Shown: positions 53,097-63,947 of the stretch, one piece after another
Position numbering within the stretch: the first letter of the stretch is position 1
How the letters are laid out: the number at the start of each line of letters is the position of its first letter
Source: Corbicula japonica
Taxonomy: Eukaryota > Mollusca > Bivalvia > Venerida > Cyrenidae
Direction: 5' to 3'
Assembly (NCBI GenBank): GCA_038501625.1
Contig: JAZAYU010000061.1
Span: 2,158,303 to 2,222,302, forward strand
Length of the DNA: 64,000 nucleotides
Translations under genes and position numbers: made by a program
Notes under the pieces: generated by a model
What the model was told of the DNA's origin: nothing
What the model saw: the letters and a program-made list of their open reading frames with translations, nothing else
The model's database searches: none

Positions 53097-53240
53097 TAAA
53101 TATCACATCCCATTGGGGGAAACAGTACGAAATGTTAACCCGAGAGAAGTAATGTCAACCGAGGCGTTAGCCGAGGTTGACATTAGCTTCTCAAGGGTTA
53201 ACATTTCGTACTGTTTCCCCAAATGGGATGTGATATTTAT
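53097..53240. repeat. Foldback palindrome with GAGGCGTTAGCCGAGG centre
   Basis: Arms ATAAATATCACATCCCATTG and mirror; centre CAACCGAGGCGTTAGCCGAG. A second inverted pair TTTATTACACC (from ~53233) / GGTGTAATAAA (53476-53486) follows, as in the 14.7-kb element. Open frames on both strands simply mirror each other. Confidence 0.85.
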
Positions 53241-53483
53241 TTTATTACACCGAACATTTGTTTTTTTAGAGATCTTGACTATGACCAAATTATGATCAAA
53301 ATGCGTTTATCTCCCTTGGTCCATTGCGCATGCTTAGAAGTTAATTTGTAATCGGATTTCCAAGATATTTATTTTTAGATCCACGCGAGGGTGACATGAT
53401 GCTGTCCCATATGTGACAGTAGCGATTATCTCCCTGTGACGTCACATTACGCTATATAGTAAACTAATCACGTGAGGTGTAAT

Positions 53484-53598
53484 AAATGCCTTTATAGCAT
53501 AGGCAAACAGTGTAGATGCAGATTAGCTGACACTGGATCAACACTGAGGGCACATAGGTTAAAATGCTAAAATGCGTATATATGGAGTAAAGTGTTAT
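53484..53598. repeat. FB-TTAA element, internally deleted
   Basis: GCCTTTATAGCATAGGCAAA, CAGTGTAGATGCAGATTAGC, then TATATGGAGTAAAGTGTTA. Confidence 0.6.
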
Positions 53599-53697
53599 TT
53601 AATGACTTACATATATAGTGTGGTTAACATCTGGGCAGTTCCATATGATTTCATGTTGTGATGATTATTCTTACATGACTCAAAGTTTTTATGTCTC

Positions 53698-55691
53698 CCC
53701 CCCTCTGGGGGAGACATATTGTTTTTGCCCTGTCCGTCTGTCCGTCACTCCGTCTGTCCGTCTGTCACACTTCGTTTCCGCTCAATAACTCGAGTACCCG
53801 TTTGACCCAGAGCCTTCAAACTTCATAGGGTGATAGCCCTTATTGAGTAGAAGAACCCTATTGATTTTGGGGTCAGTAGGTCAAATGTCAAGGTCACAGT
53901 AACCCGCAGAGTGAAAACCGTTTCCGCTCAATAACTCAAGTACCCTTTGACCCAGAGCCTTCAAACTTCATAGGGTGATAGCCCTTATTGAGTAAAAAAA
54001 AAAACTATTGATTTTGGGGTCAGTAGGTCAAAGGTCAAGGTCACAGTGACCCGAAGAGTGAAAACCGTTTCCGCTCAATAACTCGAGTACCCTTTGACCC
54101 AGAGCCTTCAAACTTCATAGGGTGATAGCCCTTATTAAGTAGAAGAACCCTTTTTGATTTTGGGGTTAGTAGGTCAAAGGTCAAGGTCAAGTTAACCCGA
54201 AGAGTGAAAACCATTTCTGCTCAATAATTCGAGTACCCTTTGACCCAGAACCTTCAAACTTCATAGGGTAATAGCCCTTATTTAGTAAAAGAACCCTATT
54301 GATTTTGGGGTCAGTAGGTCAAAGGTCAAGGTCACAGTGACCCTCAGAGTGAAAACCGTTTCCGCTCAATAACTCAAGTATCCTTTGACCCAGAGCCTTC
54401 AAACTTCATAGGGTGATAGCCCTTATTGAGTAGAAAAACCATATTGATTGTGGGGTCAGTAGGTCAAAGGTCAAGGTCACAGTGACCCGAAGAGTGAAAA
54501 CCATTTCCGCTCAATAACTCGAGTACCCTTTGACCCAGAGCCTTCAAACTTCATAGGGTGATAGCCCTTATTGAGTGAAAGAACCCTATTGATTTTGGGG
54601 TCAGTAGGTCAAAGGTCAAGGTCACAGTGACCCAAAGAGTGAAGACCATTTCCGCTCAATAACTCGAGTACCTTTTGACCCAGAGCCTTAAAACTTCATA
54701 GGATGATAGCCCTTATTGAGTAGAAGAACCCTATTGATTTTGGGATTAGTATGTCAAAGGTCAAGGTCAAGTTTACCCGAAGAGTGAAAACCTTTTCCGC
54801 TCAATAATTCGAGTACCCTTTGACCCAGAGCTTTCAAACTTCATAGGGTGATAGCCCTTATTGAGTTAAAGAACCCTACTGATTTTGGGTTCAGTAGGTC
54901 AAAGGTCAAGGTCACAGGGGCCCAAAAAGTGAAAACCGTTTCCGCTCAATAATTCAAGTACCCTTTGACCTAGAGCCTTCAAACTTCATAGGGTGATAGC
55001 CCTTATTAAGTAGAAGAACCCTATTGATTTTGGGGTCAATAGGTCAAAGGTCAAGGTCACAGGAGCCCGAAGATCAAAAACCGTTTCCGCTCCATAACTT
55101 GAGTACCCTTTGACCCAGGGACTTCAAACTTCATAGGTTGATAGCCATTATAGAGTAGAAGAACCCTATTGATTTTGGGGTCAGTAGGTTAAAGGTCAAG
55201 GTCACAGGGGCCTGAAGAGTGAAAACTGTTTCCGCTCAATAACTGGAGTACCATTTGACCCAGAGCCTTCAAACTTCATAGGGTGATAGCCCTTTTTGAT
55301 TAGAAGAACCCTATTGATTTGGGGTCAGTAGGTCAAAGGTCAAGGTCACAGGGGCCTGAAGAGTGAAAACCGTTTACACTCAATAACAGGAGTTCTATTT
55401 TACCCAGACCATTCAAACTTCATACGATGGATGTCCTTATTGAGTAGAGGACTCCTATTGATTTTGGGGTCAGTAGGTCAAAGGTCAAGGTCACAGGGGC
55501 CCTGAAGAGTAAAAACCTTATATGGTCAATTACTGGAGTACGGCTTGACCCAGAGCATTCAAACTGAATAGGGTAATAGCCCTTATTGAGTAGAAGAACC
55601 CTATTGATTATGGGATCAGTAGGTCAAAGGTCAAGGTCACAGGGGTCTGGGCGCAGGGGGGAGACATGCGTTTTTCACAAAAAACATCTAG
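53698..55691 (+). mobile_element. HLE-c2, element with ~145-bp tandem core
   Basis: 5' hairpin ATGTCTCCCCCCCTCTGG / GGGGGAGACAT; (CCGTCTGT)n; about 13 units with CTCAATAACTCGAGTACCC, TCAAACTTCATAGGGTGAT and AGGTCAAAGGTCAAGGTCA. 3' GGGGGGAGACAT (inverse of the 5' end), hairpin GTTTTT-CAC-AAAAAAC, then ATCTAG. Confidence 0.85.
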
Positions 55692-56309
55692 TTACCATTG
55701 AATTTGCAGTGATCTATCACACGATAAATCATCACGCGTGGGCATGGCTATTCCATAAATACTGGTTGGTATAAAATCATGATGAGACAATTGTAATTTT
55801 CTCTGGGATTTAATTTCATGCATTTAAGATAACACATAATATGTGAATTTTTTACTCGCGGGTAATATGATGATACCACAGTAATAGAATAATATCTATT
55901 TTATATATTTAGATAAAATACTATCATTATTTTCCGCTATTTTGTGGCAACGTTAAGGTGACATTAACGCGCTATTTTAATGTCACGTCATTTCTCTTGT
56001 TTATATGTTATTCCCTGATGATGGTATTAAACCTTTGGAATGACAAATACGGTTCAATGATGACTAGAGAGTGCTGGATGCGCCGTTGGATGGACATGTA
56101 TTCAATTTTGTTATTCAATCTTTGAATTATTATCAATTTTTGAATTATGGAGATGTTTAGGAAGTAAACACTAAGATCTGACCTATATTGCGTTTAAGAT
56201 CCAACCTTATAACCCATTTGCATTTATAAAAGCGCTTAAATTGGGTTAAAATTATTTCGATTGTTCACTCAGTTATGTCATGTTAGAATTGAAATAATAA
56301 AATCTTCTA
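55692..56309. other. AT-rich stretch, no gene seen
   Basis: A small hairpin AGGTGACATTAACGCGC/ATTTTAATGTCACGT lies at ~55955. Nothing else recognised. Confidence 0.45.
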
Positions 56310-57668
56310 GTGATTTATTGGAGGATATATCACGGGCCGTCGTTCATGTGCGTAGATATATATCACTTGGGGCTACGCCCTTTGTGATACAGTAGAATTC
56401 TGTTATTTGAATAGTCCATTTGTCAGAACCCTTGATTCAATTAAGCGGAGTATTATTATATACGGAGCTTACAAATTCTATCCAGTTTTGGTTTCGTTCG
56501 TATCTCCGCCATTTTTTGCCGGTGCGTCATGAGAAATACGCACTTGTAAAAATCACTTACGTCGTAACTACAGCGTAACGTTAATAACTACAAAGATAAA
56601 AAGATATTGTAAATAAATACACTGCGATCCGTTATATCGCGATATCCAATAAATCGCGCTTGGTCCGTGGATCTCATTTTTTGTACATTAACAATCTATA
56701 TGTTTGTTCATTCTTCGTGGCAGGTAAAAAGATCAAATGATTAAATCAAAGTTGCTGACAAATTCATGAAACGCACGCTTTTTTCGTGTCGTATTATGTC
56801 ATTATCGGCGAAGGTTGTTTATTACATTTGTATGCAGGGATTTAAGAGGCAATTTACAAGTTTACCAACGGATACAATTTAACGTCGAACATATGAAAGT
56901 TTTTTTTTACAATTCAGTTGCTTCTAATTTGACATGAAACCACTTTGTGACGAACAATAGCCAACAAATAGGTGCGAAAAACACCAAGCTGATACTGTAC
57001 TGGCAGAATTTCGTTCACGTGACAAACAGCAAATTAGCGAAAATTAATGCAAGCCGCTAACCATAATAGACATTGAGCAGGAAACGTCAAAACAGTTTGT
57101 TGTTCTGACATTTCCTGCTCATCGACCTACCGAGCAAGTATTTTTTGTTTTATGTTTCTTTCTTTTTACGAATAAAAAATTTTTATTCGAGAATTTCACG
57201 TATTCCATAAAACGTAATCATCTAATGAATAAAAACAAATGAAAATTTTCGATGCGGGGAAACCCTGTTATGTGACGTCATTGCTATAAATGTACACGGT
57301 AAACACGCATGCCAGTGAACGGAAGTCATTATTTTAAATAGGTGATAAACAATGACAATAAATTTATCGAGTTTACGGGATAATGAACATTGCCTTGGGG
57401 CAGAAACGTGTGAATTTCAAGTAGGATTAGCGTCGTAAGGTGTTGTAAGGTGGAAAAGTGCTATCTTAATAAACGAAATGCATGCGGTGACCTATTCAAA
57501 TAAAGAGATTTTTTAGCATAGAAATAGATAGAAATGGTTTTGTGTTTTAATATTGTACTATATTAAGCGAAATATTCAAATAACCGCTATTCAAATAAGT
57601 GGAATGTACTGTATATCCTTACGCATCTTAACTCCGCCCCGTGATATATCCTGTGATAAATCACAGAA
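56310..57668. repeat. Palindromic foldback element interrupted by a TIR element
   Basis: Outer arms GATTTATTGGAGGATATATC and, reversed, GATTTATCACAGGATATATC. The inner arm GATATATATCACTTGGGGCT / AGGGCGTAGCC-type apex sits left of the insertion. Removing 56390-57611 plus one TA restores a pairing right arm. Confidence 0.75.
56390..57611. mobile_element. 1.22-kb TA-flanked TIR element (CAGTA ends)
   Basis: CAGTAGAATTCTGTTATTTG + AATAG at left; reversed right end CAGTACATTCCACTTATTTG + AATAG. TA at 56388-56389 and 57612-57613. Pogo/Tigger-like ends; no transposase recognised. Confidence 0.88.
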
Positions 57669-57757
57669 AGCTATTTATTATTTCTTAAGTAAAGAGCAAT
57701 AGAGTATACATAATTTTAATTCTATCTAAATGTCATTTATTTTTATTTGTATATATT

Positions 57758-57817
57758 TTCTGGATCTACATTGGTTGCATACAGGTAAAAAGGCCTATAT
57801 ATGGTGCAAAGGGTTGA
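57758..57817 (+). repeat. FB-TTAA terminal fragment
   Basis: TCTGGATCTACATTGGTTGC ... TATATGGTGCAAAGGGTTG. Confidence 0.65.
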
Positions 57818-57829
57818 GGATAATTTTGC

Positions 57830-58117
57830 TTGAAGCTAATCATTATGAGAATAGTTTATCTTGAGATTCACAGTAATATGAAAGTGTGGTGTAAGTTAAT
57901 GATGTACAAATCTGCATATCCAATCAAACCAAAATGGTACAGTGACAGATGTTTAAATTGCATGATATATGGCTCAGCCTGCAGCCTACATTTTGTTACA
58001 TTAAAACCATACTTAAATTTAACCTCGGATGCAAATTTTCATGCTTCCATTTTAACATGTACTAGATGGGGAATATTTCAGTATTATTGCATCATCAACC
58101 AATTTAACCTAGCTTAA
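57830..58117 (+). other. 95-codon open frame, unknown
   Basis: No recognised domain, and it lies in AT-rich DNA between repeats. The composition (many Tyr, Ile, Asn, Lys) is what AT-rich non-coding DNA gives. Probably chance. Confidence 0.1.
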
Positions 58118-58140
58118 AATGTGATATATCACGTACACAG

Positions 58141-58252
58141 TTGAAGAAACACCAGAAATATCTGATTTTCCGACAAACAATGTGGAAGAAAATGAGCGCC
58201 CTCTTGATTGGTAGTCCGATGCGCTACCACTGAGCCATTGGGCCTTGTACTT
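58141..58252 (-). repeat. Left arm of an inverted tRNA-like repeat
   Basis: Reverse complement of 59122-59233 with about two mismatches. The minus strand at 58195-58244 reads GGCCCAATGGCTCAGTGGTA, a tRNA A-box/D-arm, and is followed by an anticodon-arm-like segment but no T-arm. Confidence 0.8.
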
Positions 58253-58606
58253 GTTTTTAAGTTTTCACCTCAGATTTTTGAACTTCCAAAACGCTCTTTT
58301 GTTGTGTCAAAACCCAAGATGCGAGCGTATAAATCTAGTTGGTTTGATGGCTTCCTATTTATTTTATGCTTTTTAGTGAATTATAGAATTTTCCAGGTGA
58401 AATAAAAGTGGTATTTCACTGTTTTTTTCACGTTGGTACCCAAACGCACATAACATTCCTTATGAGAACATTTAGAAAACAGGATCAAGTTTGAATATAT
58501 GACCTCATGACGTCACGTGATAATCAAACGTTTTGGCGCCATTTCATGCAATTTTCTGTCGAATTCGCACAAATTATGCACTAAAAGCATAAAATAAAAA
58601 GAAACT

Positions 58607-58753
58607 TTGTTTTTACCAGTGAAAGATAGAAATATATTTCACTCGTGAACTCTGGAATTATGTATTTTCACTCGTGCGTCGCCACTCGTGAAAATAGGAA
58701 TTCCGGAGCTCACTCGGTGAAATATATTTCTATCTTACACTGGTAAAAACAAA
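58607..58753. repeat. Foldback palindrome with CACTCGTG centre
   Basis: Arms TTTGTTTTTACCAGTGAAAG ... AATATATTTCACTCGTGAAC and mirror, centre GTGCGTCGCCACTCG. Lies between the inverted tRNA-like arms. Confidence 0.85.
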
Positions 58754-59046
58754 TATCCGCTATAATATTATCTTCATTAGTTATGAACATTATATTTTAT
58801 ATTTTATTCATAATCACTAATTCAAAGAGAATGTTAAACGCTACTGTTAAAACACTGCTTCTTCTCAAAGATTTGCATAAACTGACCTAGTTTGAGCGTG
58901 TTACGCGCAAAAACTGCCCTCTTTTTAATACGTATTTCTCTGTCCTTTTGAAATCCAAGCATTATCATTTAAACTTTAACTTTTTAAATTATATTACTAA
59001 ATTGCGCCGCCCCAATATTCAAAACTTATCTACGCCCCTGAAGGTG

Positions 59047-59098
59047 TGGGACGTACGAACAGACGGACGAGTGCAACTCTTTATGCCTCTAACTTATA
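59047..59098 (-). repeat. HLE-b 5'-end fragment
   Basis: Minus strand reads GAGGCATAAAGAGTTGCACTC then GTCCGTCTGTTCGTACG, the HLE-b 5' region. Truncated. Confidence 0.7.
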
Positions 59099-59121
59099 AA
59101 AAATAAAAAACATAAAAAAAG

Positions 59122-59233
59122 AAGTACAAGGCCCAATGGCTCAGTGGTAGTGCATCGGACTACCAATCGAGAGGGCGCTCATTTTCTTCCACATTGTTTG
59201 TCGGAAAATCAGATATTTCTGGTGTTTCTTCAA
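59122..59233 (+). repeat. Right arm of an inverted tRNA-like repeat
   Basis: GGCCCAATGGCTCAGTGGTA from 59130, then CATCGGACTACCAATCGAGA. A Gly(ACC)-like anticodon loop CTACCAA can be drawn but the stem is mismatched and no B-box follows, so it is probably not a working tRNA. Confidence 0.8.
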
Positions 59234-60469
59234 CCACGGGAAAATGCAAAACAACAACAACATAATATAAATGCATTCGTGGTCAAACTGCATTCAGATA
59301 TTTTTGTAATAATATAAAAAAAGGAAACAGAGAAAACTAAAACATAGCTCATCTCACTCATCTATATTTGTCAATATCTAGCCTGGTACACCTAATAGTT
59401 GAGGCCGAGTACATGATAGATAAACACATTAAGCCCAGCATTTTTGTGCAAAAATGCACCAAAGAGCCTAGTTCTGTCTCGCACAATACGTTTTTCGTTT
59501 TGTGCAAGGGGAAGTACGGAACGGTATGTCTCTGTGTTGGAGATTACTAAACATCAGCCACCAAAAATGACTTAATAGTACATCAGCCACAAGAATTGAG
59601 CTTAAACCTTAATTTTTTGGCGATAGAATGTTTTCTCATGAACATATTTTTCCAGAAAATTAAAACAATCCATTTTGGACATATTTTGGCGTAAACATGC
59701 TTCATAGGGACTTGTGTCTAGCAGATTTTGAAGAAAACAACAGATTTTCGCGAGGGAAAACAAAAAAACCACAACAAACCTTGCAAGGTTTTGTTTCAAG
59801 AACTTTTTCGTTAGGACAGCTAGGAAGCTCAAATAAAAAACCGAGTCAAGCGTTAACATCCCAGATCCGAATGGGATATGTCATTAAAGGAAATATTTGA
59901 ATATAGTGTGCTTACCGTATGAAAATATTCCAACAGGTATCAAACTTTCCCGATTTTTTCCACCATATTGGAAATCAGCCACCAAATTCCTCGCTTAAAG
60001 TATGTCAGCCACCATTTAGGCTGAACCCCCTCACGCCCGGTTTTTTTCATTGCACTTACGTTTATTAAGCTTAGGGTTTCGATGAGCACCAGCTTATGAC
60101 AATTTTAGATTTCTTGCATTTTCCTGGTGTACATAAATACTGCTATTCCGTTGGTCTTTGCCTCATAAGGATATACTGTTTTACAATATCGGAACATATC
60201 TATTTCTGTCATTTTACGCCAGTAAATTAAATATCACCATCGTATCATAAGCTAGTAAATATCAATATATACTAAATTAATATTTTTGTAATAAAAGCAA
60301 AGGTTGCGGTTAAGTTGGTTTGTTTTATCTGAAAATTAGTTTTTGAGTTTTTGTGGGTTTCACAGTGACAGTGTGATATAAATTTGCCCGCCGTTTACTA
60401 ATCATGTTTTCATCATAACACGGTATTTTATATCTATTTAGTCTACAGTTTTTAGAAAAAATATATGTG
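59234..60469. other. 1.2 kb, no gene identified
   Basis: CATCAGCCACCAAA motifs recur at ~59552, 59582, 59972 and 60006. Overlapping frames at 59602-59900 lie on opposite strands and have no known domain. Confidence 0.4.
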
Positions 60470-60471
60470 TA

Positions 60472-61707
60472 CGAGGGATGTTCAATATATAATGAGACTG
60501 TCCTCATATCTTTTATTTGATACATCTTACGGTTATATACAATACATAAAAACAAAGTTCATTCATTTCTTAATACAATCAGAAAATATTTAAACAATCC
60601 ACAAAACAGTTTTTAAGTTACAGCATTTATAAGAAGGTCATGTTTGCATCATCGCCCCCCGGGCAACAAATATGTCGCGACGTCATCGACGTCATTCGCG
60701 TAGTAAAAGTTGCTATCATGTTTTATCACATTCATAGCTTTTCAAAATTTGCTCCAGAATGCAGTACACATCCTTTGTAGCGTGCAGCCCACTGATTGAT
60801 GACAATGTCTTCACTTCTTGTTGACTTGTTGACTTTATCATACAATTTCGGGCCGTCTATTTTTCATTGTGATTTTTGTCTAGATACAGAAACGTCGATA
60901 TGTTAATACTTAAATTACTGAACTTCTTTTTTCATTAAAATTATTCAACATTATTATTTATTTAATATTTACTAACTTTTCTCATGTTTAAATCGTTTGT
61001 CAGAAAGCAAAGCACAGTTCATACGCTCACATCAGCAATTTCGCCAAGCACCCGGGCAGTTAAACATCTGTCCGTTCTGAGCGCTGACTGAATTGACGCG
61101 ACGCTTGAAGCTTTTACAGACTTCTTTGTGCCTGACCTATGCACATTATTAAGTGCTGTATATTTTTCAGAAAACTGTTTGTGCCATCTAAATACTAACG
61201 CACGACAAACACTGTCTTACCCTTAGCCTCTTGTAACATTGTAAAAGTTTCCGTCGCCGATTTGCCTAAATTCATACAAAACTTAATGTTTGCCCCCATT
61301 TCAAGACGTTCTTGTGTCATAATTTTAACGTGACAACGTGTTAGGGTAGCCGTGAACAAATATTGATTATATCAATGTTTTACGACCAAATGACATCATT
61401 TTTTCAGATGATGTTATTGATATAACATACAAATTATTGGCGAATTTTTATGAAATTGCAAAAAAAATTTTTTACTTTACTTAATATTATAATGTACGTA
61501 TTTATAATGCATTATGGACAGGGGCGATAACGCGTTACTATGGCTTTTGGAATGATCATAATTTCTATGTCGCATTATATTTTTTTACCAATGCCAGTAT
61601 TCTGATCAAGCATAAGTTGTATTTAATAGTGATACCAAATTTTGATATATTTCACATCAGAATAAAAATATATGATGGCAGTCTCATTATATATTGAACA
61701 TCCCTCG
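60472..61707 (-). mobile_element. Mariner element, 1.24 kb, defective
   Basis: CGAGGGATGTTCAATATATA + ATGAGACTG at left and the same, reversed, at right, with TA on both sides (60470-60471 and 61708-61709). Terminal sequence, TA target, size and transposase remains on the minus strand all point to mariner (IS630-Tc1-mariner superfamily). Confidence 0.92.
60732..61320 (-). pseudogene. Mariner transposase pseudogene, internally deleted
   Basis: Minus-strand reading from ATG at 61320. The first ~40 codons give an N-terminal helix-turn-helix segment with GANIKFC and LGKSATETF, close to the mariner consensus, and end at a stop near 61195. The next frame carries the continuation, VFRWHKQF then a NVHRSGTKK linker and LTARVLGEIADVSV, the second helix-turn-helix, and stops at 61019. 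The last ~43 codons before the stop at 60732 (DGPKLYDKVN, then INQWAARYKGCV and GANFEKL) look like the mariner C-terminus. The intervening ~200 bp are too short for the catalytic domain, so most or all of the D,D34D core is gone. Usual length is about 345 residues; here under 200 codons remain. The gene is inactive. It sits centrally in the element, as expected. Confidence 0.85.
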
Positions 61708-61709
61708 TA

Positions 61710-62456
61710 TAAATGTGTCTGGAAATATTATATCTGATCATACAGATATGAACGTTTTTTCTATAAATAAAATGTTTACACTTCAAATAGATACTATATT
61801 CGTTTTCATTATATGCTTTAAAGGAGTCAGGTACACTTTATAATGTTTATTGTAATTGTTTATATAAATCCCGTGTTTAAATGTCACTTTAATAAACATA
61901 TACTTACTTACTTTTAAATATACCCGGAGTTTGTCGATCAAATATAAATCTTTAATATATAGATTTGATCTTGTATTTGTGATTAATGAGAAACGAAAAC
62001 AACAGCATTCCTGTCGAATATTTTTATTATCTTTTTATTTTAAACACATTGCTATTTTGTCTCAGTTCTTTAAATGATGAAGAAATCTGTTTTTCTTCTT
62101 CTTTGAGGATAGGAAACAGCATTTTCTCTTGCACCCTTTAAAGGCTTCCAACTGAAAGAAGCAAAACAGACCGCAAATAACTAAAATATTTTTGCAACGA
62201 CATCGTTTAAAATAAATTCATTAAAATATGTTAACATTAACATATGAAACAGTTGTAGAAATATTGCATACTCGGTTTAGGTAAGCCTATTTATGGACAG
62301 AAGCGGGAATGCATATTAATGCCCACTCCGCATAGCCCTATGCTAAGTAAAACTCATTATGTACACATATTAACTTTTCTTTTAATCAATCCCAAACGAT
62401 AGCTTGTATATTGCGCTGAACAATGAACAAGTTAAAACGATGCAATGACATAGAGT
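61710..62456. other. AT-rich stretch, no gene seen
   Basis: Nothing recognised. Confidence 0.5.
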
Positions 62457-62807
62457 ATGAAGTTATGTTTTCGCTCTGCCTCCTATGATTTCGCTCCACA
62501 ACTAGCTCTTTTGCTCACACACCTCTTGAAAAATGAGCATACATCGTTAAAAGAGACGTTACTCCATCTGAAATCTGTACAGCAGTCACTAGTGACAGAT
62601 ATTCGATTTATCCGCTACATAGAAATAATTTCTAAAAGCAAGCATAGAACAAAATTAAGTCGAAATGACAAGTTTGTTAAGAAACATGCATCATTGTTCC
62701 CTGGTAAAAAAGTTCTAGCCGGAACAATTTACATGTTTGAAATATGTAACCGTGTTTACCCTGAAGCATCATCAGCCTTACACGGCACTACATTCCCCGA
62801 TTTTTAA
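62457..62807 (+). CDS. 116-codon open frame of unknown function, doubtful
   Basis: Not recognised. The frame runs MKLCFRSASYDF to GTTFPDF and is rich in Leu, Lys and Ser, with a basic middle (about residues 60-85). It has no signal peptide, membrane segment or known motif that I can identify. It starts just left of one perfect 13-bp inverted repeat (TTCGCTCCACAAC, 62490-62502) and ends before its partner (62934-62946), so it may be part of a small transposable element or may be chance. No splice or promoter evidence. It is one of the few long frames not explained by a repeat. Confidence 0.15.
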   Translation: MKLCFRSASYDFAPQLALLLTHLLKNEHTSLKETLLHLKSVQQSLVTDIRFIRYIEIISKSKHRTKLSRNDKFVKKHASLFPGKKVLAGTIYMFEICNRVYPEASSALHGTTFPDF

Positions 62808-62946
62808 AAAAGTTCGTCTTTCTGTCTTATAAAGAGAAAAAATGTTTACCATACTCACTTTTTTGTCAACAAATCAGCGCTTTCGCTCAATCCCGGAAGT
62901 GGCTTTCGCTCATTTTGTTATGTTCGCTTTTTGGTTGTGGAGCGAA
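62490..62946. mobile_element. Possible small element with TTCGCTC motifs
   Basis: Perfect inverted 13-mers TTCGCTCCACAAC / GTTGTGGAGCGAA. Further TTCGCTC copies cluster outside and inside the ends (62470, 62882, 62904, 62923). No target duplication established. Confidence 0.45.
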
Positions 62947-63947
62947 TGTTTACCGGGCGTGCCCTGCAAACTCTGAATAAGCTGCTCAATGATAATTACA
63001 TAAGTAAAAGTGTGAAAATATTAAATGGGATATTTGTGCTAAAGTACAAATAAATGTAGGTAATCTGGTTGTACAACCAAGTTAGTTCATGTAGGTTAAA
63101 ACAATTAATTTTTTAACCTATTTCAGCTATATCACCCAGAATGAAAAAAAGAGTGATTTACTGTTTATCCTAGCTTTACTGAATTCAGCTTTGATAAAAT
63201 TCAGTAGCCTCCAGAGGCTGGTTATTGGACGTTTTATTCATTGGGGTCAATTATTTCTCATAAATATAATGTTGCTCATATTTCAGAATCATGTAAAACA
63301 ACATTATATAATACAATAAGCTCCTGTTAAATTATACAAAACAAATCATAGCTATACCAAGAGAAGATAACTTCATTGCAAATAATGACTTATCTAGTAG
63401 GAGTTCCTTCCCTTTGATATTAAAGCCCTGTTACCTCCCAATACAAGGCACTTATGGACCAAAATCACTCTAGTGATTGTAAAGCAACTATGCTCAACAA
63501 AAAAAGGAACTTGACACTCTCTATATTTGACACATTTTTCCAGAATCAGATAGACAAGCTATCTGAATTTTGGAAAATGAAATTGAAGTTTGATAATTTC
63601 TGGTGCATGAAACAAGTGATTTAGAAGTTAGTTTATATGGGACTCCAAAACAGTAGATTTTATTTTTGTACCTCAAAGTCATTGAACGTTATACTATGTT
63701 TGGTATATGTTCAAGTTGGATAATATAAGGACTTGTGAATGATGGAGTGGAGCAAATAGTTGCAACATCTGTGTGAAGATTTCTTAGCTGGCTTTTGTAG
63801 GACCCTAGTTCTTTAACCAATGGAGTTTTGTTAATAATAAGCGTGTTAAATAAGTGTGCAGAAAAAACTATTTTTAATTGTTGACCAGGGAAGCATTTTT
63901 GCATGCTGATGATTACATCTACCAAAACAATTCATTACGCAAAGTTT
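62947..63947. other. 1 kb AT-rich stretch, no gene seen
   Basis: A minus-strand 78-codon frame at 63689-63925 has no recognised domain. Confidence 0.45.

Noticed and set aside
53103..53295. Overlapping frames on both strands
   Set aside because: They mirror each other because the sequence is a palindrome.
59130..59182. Functional tRNA-Gly gene
   Set aside because: No T-arm or B-box and a mismatched anticodon stem.
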